From Hexactinellida sp. DTS-2022 (taxonomy: Eukaryota > Porifera > Hexactinellida), in the NCBI GenBank assembly GCA_028753945.1, contig JAPNXP010000016.1, forward strand, positions 310,001 to 374,000: a stretch of 64,000 nt of DNA, in the 5' to 3' direction. Positions 57,901 to 64,000 of this stretch are shown here, piece by piece. Both the position numbers and the translations under genes were made by a program. The notes under the pieces were generated by a model. It did no database searches. It saw only the letters and a program-made list of their open reading frames with translations, and had not been told where the DNA came from. Position 1 is the stretch's first letter. Each line of letters begins with the position of its first letter.

Positions 57901-60900
57901 ATAGTGAATGGTCGCTTATGTGTCCACGTAGCTGTCCAGGATTGGCCGATTGTTGGGGGAAAGATTTCGAAGTTTTGTATACTAAATACGAGAATGAGGG
58001 TCGATATATAAAGAAAATTAAAGCTCAGAAATTATGGTTTGCTATTCTTGAATCTCAAATAGAAACAGGTTAATACATTCAGGAGACCTTGAATAGGTTT
58101 TCTAATAGGAGTATTGTTTGACAAATTTGTTCCAGGCCGGAATAATATATTAAAACACATTAAGGAGACGTTCAAACGTTACGTAAAGTAAATTTCCCAA
58201 AATTAGACTCCCCTATCTTATTCATGCTTTTTAACCATTTTGTATTACAAAGGATGGCCTGTCACACATTCGCTACCATTTAGTTAATCCTTGGTATATT
58301 TTTATTATGTAACTATCAGGCTCTTATACAAATCTTTATTATTTTAATTTCGGCGTCTAAACGATAGTCTTACCGTGTATATGGGGTGGAAATGTGTATA
58401 TTTGCGTAACTTGGGAATTTGTAACCAAAACTGAGATCGTCATATTAGTGTTCAATTTACAAGAGTTGATTGAGATTTGTTATTAATAGTCTTACGAATC
58501 ATGCTCAATAACTACGTTAATAATAGAAACATCTTAATAGTCAGACAGCATTACAAGTGCATTGTAATTCAATTAAGAATGTTTACTTTACACAGTTGCT
58601 ATATTTTCAATTTGCAAAATGAAATCTCCTTTGTTCATTTATAACAAACGAGACTCCAACTTAAAATACCTTTAGAATTCAAATTTAATGGATTAGAATA
58701 GCAAGATACAGCGGTCAATAGCGTTACTCATTATTTTGACTTATTTCAAAGTAAACAAATTTCCACTTCACATTACGCCATTAATTTCATACTCTCATTA
58801 TGTAAGACCTTCTGTATTACATTTTGTAATAATATTTAGGCACTCCATATATGGTCTACAAAGATGCTTCTAATCGCAAGAGCAATCAACAAAACCTTGG
58901 GACAATCAAGTGTTCTAACCTCTGCACTGAGATTATAGAATATTCTAGTCCTGAAGAGACTGCTGTTTGTAACCTAGCTTCGCTGGCTTTGTCAAGATAT
59001 GTTGAAAAGAATGGAGACACTTCAAAATTCAATTTTGAAATACTACATAATGTCACAAAGGTTGTTTTTTAACGTTTCTGAACTGAATGATTATCTGAAT
59101 TACAGTCGACTCCGTTTAATAGAGCCACCGGTTAATATATTTCACTTCAAACTTTATAAGACGGAAATAGATTTCGGTTAATAGATTTCTTCGCTTAATC
59201 GGGTCAAAGTAACCTGGTTCCGAGGTGACTCTATTAAGCTGTCGACTGTACTTATTTATCGGCCAACAGCTTTATAATGTAATTTTTAGGCATCTGGCAA
59301 GAACATTTTTATCATAAAATTCAACATTGAGAAGCCAGGGTTTTAAATTGAAAAATATTGGCCGATACATTATAACCCAATTTAATTATTTTATTTGCCT
59401 ACGTTACTAAGGTTATATTCGGGGCGTACTAATCTAGGTAAACTTATTCATTAATCTTTAGGTCGCAACCCGAAACCTTAACAAAATAATCGATATCAAT
59501 CACTACCCAGTGCCAGAGGCAAAGCGTTCTAACTTTAGACACAGGCCAATTGGGATCGGTGTACAAGGACTAGCAGACACATTTATATTAATGCGTATGC
59601 CTTTTGATTCTGAACCTGCACGTGAGCTAAACCGGGAAATTTTCGAGACCATTTACCATGGTGCTTTGGAAGCTTCATGTGAGCTCGCGAAACGTGACGG
59701 ATTTTACGAGTCTTATCCTGGCTCTCCTGTTAGCAAGGGAATTCTCCAGTATGATATGTGGGGTGTGACACCGGGACCCCGTTGGGATTGGGCGTCCCTT
59801 AAGGCACAAATAAAATTACATGGCATCAGAAATAGCTTGCTTGTTGCTCCAATGCCGACTGCATCTACCGCACAAATTCTGGGCAATAATGAATCAATTG
59901 AGCCTTTCACTTCGAATATTTATACGAGAAGAGTTCTTGCTGGTGAGTTAATTGTTTATTGCCCCAGTCATATTATTAATACAGTCCAGTTCTAATATTA
60001 GTGTTGTAAGCTCGGGAAATTTCCAAAAAATTCCCAAATTTCTGGAAATTTACTTGGAAAATTATTATATACAGGTAAACCTCCCAAAGCGGCACCCATC
60101 GGGAGAATGATATTGTGCCGCTTCTCGGAGGTTGCCGCTTTGGGAGGTTGCTCGTAAGGTAAAACTCCCAAAGCGGCACCCATCGGGAGAATGATTTTGT
60201 TCCGCTTCTCGGAGGTTGCCGCTACTCGGAGGTGCCGCTTTGGGAGGTTTACCTGTATACCTAGTTTAAAATTTTGATAATCCATATCTATAATGAGAGT
60301 TGTTACTGTGCGCTTGTTATTTTTCCTCGGAATTAATTAACTTAAGTAGCACAAAAAATTTGGCAATTTCAAAAAAAGTTCCTAAGCATAATTTGAAATA
60401 TGTAATCTTTCCTGAAATTTCCATGGAAAACAAATTTTTTCGAAATTTTACAACACTGGTTCTATTATACAAGGGGTCATAGTAGAGAGACTTCATAATA
60501 AGCGAACTCAACTTAATACATAACCTTTGTATTATGTAAGTTGTAAAATTGGGACCATAGGGTTACTTCTGAATAAAAGTTTATCATATTAAGCTTACCT
60601 TTGATTTACATAACATGTAGGTGAATTTCAAGTTGTCAATAAGCACTTACTTGAGGATCTGGTTAACCTCGATATATGGGATGACCGGATTAAGAACCAG
60701 CTAATTGCGGATAAGGGATCTGTACAAAATATCCCACAAATACCGGACGATTTGAAATCACTCTACCGTACAGTGTGGGAGATCCCACAACGTTCCATTA
60801 TCGATATGGCTGTTGATAGGTCTGCTTTCATATGTCAATCACAATCACTAAATATCCATATCGCGGAACCTAATTTCTCGAAACTTACAAGTATGCATTT

Positions 60901-61063
60901 TTACGGATGGAAGAAAGGTATGAAATGCGGTATGTACTACTTACGTACTCGCCCTGCCGTAGACGCTATTCAGTTTACAGTCGATAAACAGACTCTGAAA
61001 GAAGATAGAGAAGATATTCCTTTATGCAAGATGGAGGAAGGTTGCTTATCTTGTAGCTCTTAG
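54965..61063 (+). CDS. RRM1: Ribonucleoside-diphosphate reductase large subunit, eight exons
   Basis: Exons 54965-55127, 55848-56039, 56565-56765, 57071-57398, 57719-58068, 58840-59060, 59462-59942 and 60621-61063; frame is kept and the product is 792 residues, the same as human RRM1. The N-terminal ATP-cone ([20 protein letters not shown]) is the allosteric activity site. Catalytic residues are present: the Cys of QLSSCF and the NLCTEI and ETAVCN cysteines with the nearby Asn and Glu. The C-terminal GCLSC motif shuttles electrons. [18 protein letters not shown] is conserved. The enzyme reduces ribonucleotides to deoxyribonucleotides in the cytosol with an RRM2 partner. The donor of exon 6 (AAG|GTTGTT) is weak and was chosen to match family spacing. 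Introns hold at least five inverted-repeat elements. Confidence 0.96.
55202..55487. mobile_element. AGTGTTGTAA element, copy 1 (empty site)
   Basis: Begins AGTGTTGTAAGGTCGG, ends TTTTACAGTCACT, and is rich in GGAAATTTCC-like motifs. It aligns along its length with 60000-60458, apart from the insertion there. It lies in RRM1 intron 1. Confidence 0.65.
56257..56422. mobile_element. MITE CTTATATAGAGCT, copy 2
   Basis: Inverted ends as in 30201-30367, with a near-identical interior (GAAAGGTCAGT, AGTAAGCCTGGGCTTTTAGT). It lies in RRM1 intron 2. Confidence 0.75.
59103..59248. mobile_element. TA-flanked pogo-like MITE
   Basis: CAGTCGACTCCGTTTAATAG at the left and CTATTAAGCTGTCGACTG at the right, TA on both sides. 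It lies in RRM1 intron 6 and abuts the next element. Confidence 0.75.
59251..59372. mobile_element. MITE, family ATCGGCCAACACCTT
   Basis: CTTATTTATCGGCCAACAGC at the left and TATTGGCCGATACATTA at the right, in RRM1 intron 6. Confidence 0.65.
60000..60458. mobile_element. AGTGTTGTAA element, copy 2 (with insertion)
   Basis: AGTGTTGTAAGCTCGGG at the left and TTTTACAACACT at the right. The body matches 55202-55487, interrupted at 60072-60255. It lies in RRM1 intron 7. Confidence 0.7.
60072..60255. mobile_element. 184-bp TA-flanked MITE inside copy 2
   Basis: CAGGTAAACCTCCCAAAGCG at the left is inverted at the right (CGCTTTGGGAGGTTTACCTG). Internally it is a tandem duplication of a roughly 90-bp unit (AAAGCGGCACCCATCGGGAG twice). 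TA is duplicated relative to the empty site in copy 1. Confidence 0.85.
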
Positions 61064-61448
61064 AAAGTAGCACTTACCTTTAGATATATTCACTGACTTC
61101 AGTTTTAGAGCAAATTATCTGTTAATTAGTTTGTTGATTTGACCTTCAGACACCGGCTTGTTAGTTTATTGAATCAGATTCTGTAATCTTCACTGACTTA
61201 CCTCATATTACTTGTGTTGCATGTTGCTTTATCCAAGTTAAGTTTGAATACAGTTTTTCTGAAATCTGATTTGAACAGAATCCATCATATGTATTCTCTA
61301 TTAGTTTTATTACTAGTATTAGCTGCATTGGTAAGGAAGATACCGTTAGATACGCCTGAGGTATACAAAATTAACTTGATATTTTCTTTAAACATTATAT
61401 TTATTTTAACTTTATTAGCATCTAAAGTATATACTTTCCTCACTCACT
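61064..61448. other. RRM1-NOP10 spacer
   Basis: 385 bp between the RRM1 stop and the NOP10 start on the same strand. A hydrophobic frame at 61214-61471 overlaps the NOP10 start but has no family support. The spacer must hold the RRM1 3' end and the NOP10 promoter unless the genes are co-transcribed. Confidence 0.5.
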
Positions 61449-61646
61449 ATGTATCTTATGTATTACATTAACGTCGATACCAATCAACGTGTCTACACAC
61501 TAGATAAAACAGATCCCTACGGGCAACCTACAATATCTGCTCACCCGGCAAGATTTTCACCGGATGACAAATTCTCAAGATATAGAATTAAACTCAAAAA
61601 GAGATTCGGTATTTTGCCAACACAATTTCCTGAGCCTTGTTTCTGA
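61449..61646 (+). CDS. NOP10: H/ACA ribonucleoprotein subunit NOP10
   Basis: 65 residues in one exon, the full length of the family (human has 64). [10 protein letters not shown] at the start, then [15 protein letters not shown] and the highly conserved [28 protein letters not shown] and a short tail. NOP10 binds the pseudouridine synthase dyskerin in H/ACA snoRNPs, in the nucleolus and in telomerase. The zinc-ribbon cysteines of archaeal homologues are absent, as in eukaryotes. The gene is 385 bp downstream of RRM1 on the same strand and has no intron. Confidence 0.95.
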   Translation: MYLMYYINVDTNQRVYTLDKTDPYGQPTISAHPARFSPDDKFSRYRIKLKKRFGILPTQFPEPCF

Positions 61647-61824
61647 TACAAATTGACTATGAGCAACTTCTTGATTGATTTAGCAGCGAATAATAAGAAA
61701 TTATTACTAATATTGTACTTCGTATTTTTGTTATATTAGTGTTACTTTAATTTTTTATCCCTACGTGATGATATTGGGAATCCCCACCAATTCGACAATA
61801 AGTAATAAGTGAAATGCAGTTTAA

Positions 61825-62330
61825 TTATAAACGAGCCCTTCGGTATCGGTCGTTTGCGACAGATCGGTGCTGCACCTCAAGTTAACGGCCGTTATGCGGC
61901 CTTACTCCTCACCATTTCTACCATGGAAAATGGTAAAAAGGGACTTTATATACATTCCTTTATAAGATTTCCATAGTTTTTAACTTATTTTTCATATATT
62001 CTAAATCATAAATGCGAAATTTGTGTTCAGTATATGTGTACTTGTTTACCTATTATACCCGTTGAATGCTAACTTCTAGGCTGATTTTGAATTTCATTAA
62101 TTTGTTGACTTATTTTTGTTAACAACAACAATAAATATTAATATTAGAAATTTGTAAATGCAAAAATCGAAATCAGCATACTTGTTTACCTATTATAACA
62201 TTTGAAAGTTAGTTTATATCCCAATATCAATAGCGGTTTCTAATTTACTTTCTACTCCACAATCACTTCAACACAATCCGGACAAACAAACAAACAAACA
62301 CACAACAATCGAGATTTAATAATATAGATG
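61825..62330 (-). mobile_element. Helitron-like copy, reverse orientation
   Basis: Read on the minus strand it starts ATATTATTAAATCTCGATTG, has the GTTTG run, and ends in the stem region CCGAAGGGCTCGT, like the copies in Delta introns. The GGCCGCATAACGGCCG hairpin near its end is shared with 17090-17105. Confidence 0.55.
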
Positions 62331-63085
62331 ATCGAAATAGTCTCCCTTAATTAACGCGAATACACTCCTTTATTTTATACGTCTATCCAAGCAATTAAAT
62401 GTCTTTTGTTCTTGGGGATCGACTTTACTGATGAATTGCGAATCCGCTAAATTCATTGACGTAATGGGTTCTGAAATCTTCAATTTAGTATGGTCATAAA
62501 CCTGAACTTGATTTTATTATCAATATTCACAATGTATTACGAAATCTGCTCCCCTATTCTGTGTACGCATGATCTATTATTTGCTGACTGTTTACAACTT
62601 TACATCATGCTTATGATTTTTAATTTACAGTTTTTCACGTGTATCAAAACACCTTATTGCTTTCTAAAGGAAACTGTATCAAATTGTTTTCTACGTAATC
62701 AGGTATTGTACTTGCAAGTTTTTAATTTTGATAAAATCTTATCTATGTGAATCCAATTACAAAGGTATTATGTACTTGGAAAAAATAATTTTCTATTAAA
62801 AATATCATTTAGATATAATATTTTTCGTTAAAGATTCGTAATTGCAATTACTGTAGTTAACATAACCATCAGTGGCTAACTAATCATCCATAGCTAAATG
62901 AGGCACCATTGAGCAAATAAGCCTCCGGGCCGAGTAAAGAAACACTGTTTTACATCTTGTGAAAATCTTTTGGGACTCTACCTCGTTTCATAAAATTGCA
63001 TATAAAATTTATTTGGTGGCTTAACTAAATCACCACACTATTAATTTTGGTGGTTTATAGGAAGATTTCGGTGGTTGACCGCCGG

Positions 63086-63450
63086 CAGGCACGTAGCTAT
63101 GGAGGGGCGAGGGGGCGACTGCCCCCCCAAAAGTACTTCTTGCCCCCCCCCCAAGAGAAGTTTAGGAAGTGTTCGTTATAGTAAATAGACTCGAATTTAC
63201 TTCAACTGCATGATTAAAACTATGGAATTTGAAACTCCCGTTGCTATGTTCATACGATTTTAAGCGCGGAAACTCGTCGAATTTAATAATAGGCATTGAA
63301 TTTCTGCTAAATCTTTCATCATATAATCGCAGCCCGCTTCAATCATTGTTTCTTTTGATTTATGTTATTCAGTCAATTCAGTGATTCGTCCCCCCCCCCC
63401 CCCGACTCCCTGCACTTGCCCCCCTGAATTACATACTAGCTACGTGCCTG
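63086..63450. mobile_element. G/C-run hAT-like element CAGGCACGTAGCTA, longer copy
   Basis: CAGGCACGTAGCTATGG at the left and TAGCTACGTGCCTG at the right. The CCCCCCCAAAAGTACTTCT block is shared with 41791-41979, plus a middle section of about 180 bp missing there. The flanks do not match each other. Confidence 0.75.
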
Positions 63451-64000
63451 GGTTAAGTAGGCTTACATAATTTAAAGTTGATTATTTGTAGGCGTGCGAA
63501 ATCTGTAACAATAGACGTAATGCAAATTATCGTTTTAGGCGTGCAAAATTCAGTTCAAACACTTGAGTCTTAATGAACCCTTGTTTAACCACCACCCATT
63601 CGTGCTTAACTAGCCACCAGAAAATTAATTGGTGGCTAAGTGTGACCATCATCATGCATCAATTTTTTATTTTTTGTCGAGCATTTGTAGTAACCTGTTT
63701 AGAACTCAAACCTGATTCCCAAGAATATAAAAATGATCTACTCTTCAAAAAATGTTTTTTTCTATTCAGTCTTAGTAAGTTGGGAATGGTTCAAGGGAGT
63801 GATTGCCATAAAAAGGCGTAAAAGTATCAGGTATTTGTAAATAGCTAGCATTGCAGTCTCGTATGGTATTAATTACAGTGAAGATACTGAACTTTGTCAG
63901 AAATACTGAAGTTCGAAACAATACCAGATCATTATCCCCAAATATAGGTGTAGAATTTCTTATTTATGTTCACTCATAACGAATCTCATTTGGTAGAAGA

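Larger units (their letters stand above)
61647..64000. other. Region downstream of NOP10, no gene recognised
   Basis: AT-rich, with a Helitron-like copy (61825-62330) and a G/C-run hAT-like copy (63086-63450). Short frames at 62490-62750 and 63573-63821 have no recognisable domain. A TGGTGGCTAA/TTAGCCACCA motif recurs around 62870-63080 and 63590-63640. Confidence 0.5.

Noticed and set aside
57706-58073. Alternative frames over RRM1 exon 5
   Set aside because: The correct frame ([20 protein letters not shown]) runs through 57719-58068; the listed alternative at 57706 is a shifted reading.
61214-61471. Hydrophobic 85-codon frame overlapping the NOP10 start
   Set aside because: No family resemblance. 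It lies in the short spacer and clashes with a secure gene.

Overview
The window is nuclear DNA from an animal. It is AT-rich, coding sequence is sparse, and most genes carry GT-AG introns. A Notch ligand with MNNL and DSL domains, a prominin-like five-pass membrane protein and a five-SH3 adaptor all point to Metazoa. I cannot fix the phylum from sequence alone; a non-bilaterian such as a sponge is a guess.

Layout, left to right. (1) 264-8204, minus strand: first eight exons of a long coiled-coil protein with a UBAN-like (NEMO/optineurin/ABIN) segment; the gene runs off the left edge. (2) 11384-14056, minus: intronless prominin-like gene. (3) 14614-31392, minus: a Delta-type Notch ligand that I rebuilt as 20 exons and 1026 residues (signal peptide, MNNL, DSL, 16 EGF-like repeats, transmembrane segment, cytoplasmic tail). 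Its ninth intron holds a complete intronless SH3D19-like gene on the same strand (23506-25725). (4) 33157-33486, minus: small secreted EF-hand protein. (5) 36802-37843: transposon-like element filled with an ATCGAT satellite. (6) 38504-39166, plus: intronless ARF-family GTPase. (7) 43197-47989, minus: two-exon PH-domain protein with a 4 kb intron that carries a 2 kb TTAA-flanked element. (8) 52436-54451, 54965-61063 and 61449-61646, plus: head-to-tail housekeeping cluster of MRPL38 (3 exons), RRM1 (8 exons, 792 residues) and NOP10 (1 exon). Reading frame is kept across all splice junctions, and total coding length is a multiple of three in every complete multi-exon model.

Introns and intergenic DNA are packed with short non-autonomous DNA transposons: hAT-like elements with 8-bp target duplications, Tc1/mariner/pogo-like elements flanked by TA, TTAA-flanked elements, Helitron-like elements, and a family with the terminus ATCGGCCAACACCTT. 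Several are nested, so their relative ages can be read. I found no transposase gene, RNA gene or CRISPR array. Two membrane signalling genes (Delta and prominin) and a probable shedding/endocytosis adaptor (the SH3 gene) lie together on one strand. Whether they act together is inference.
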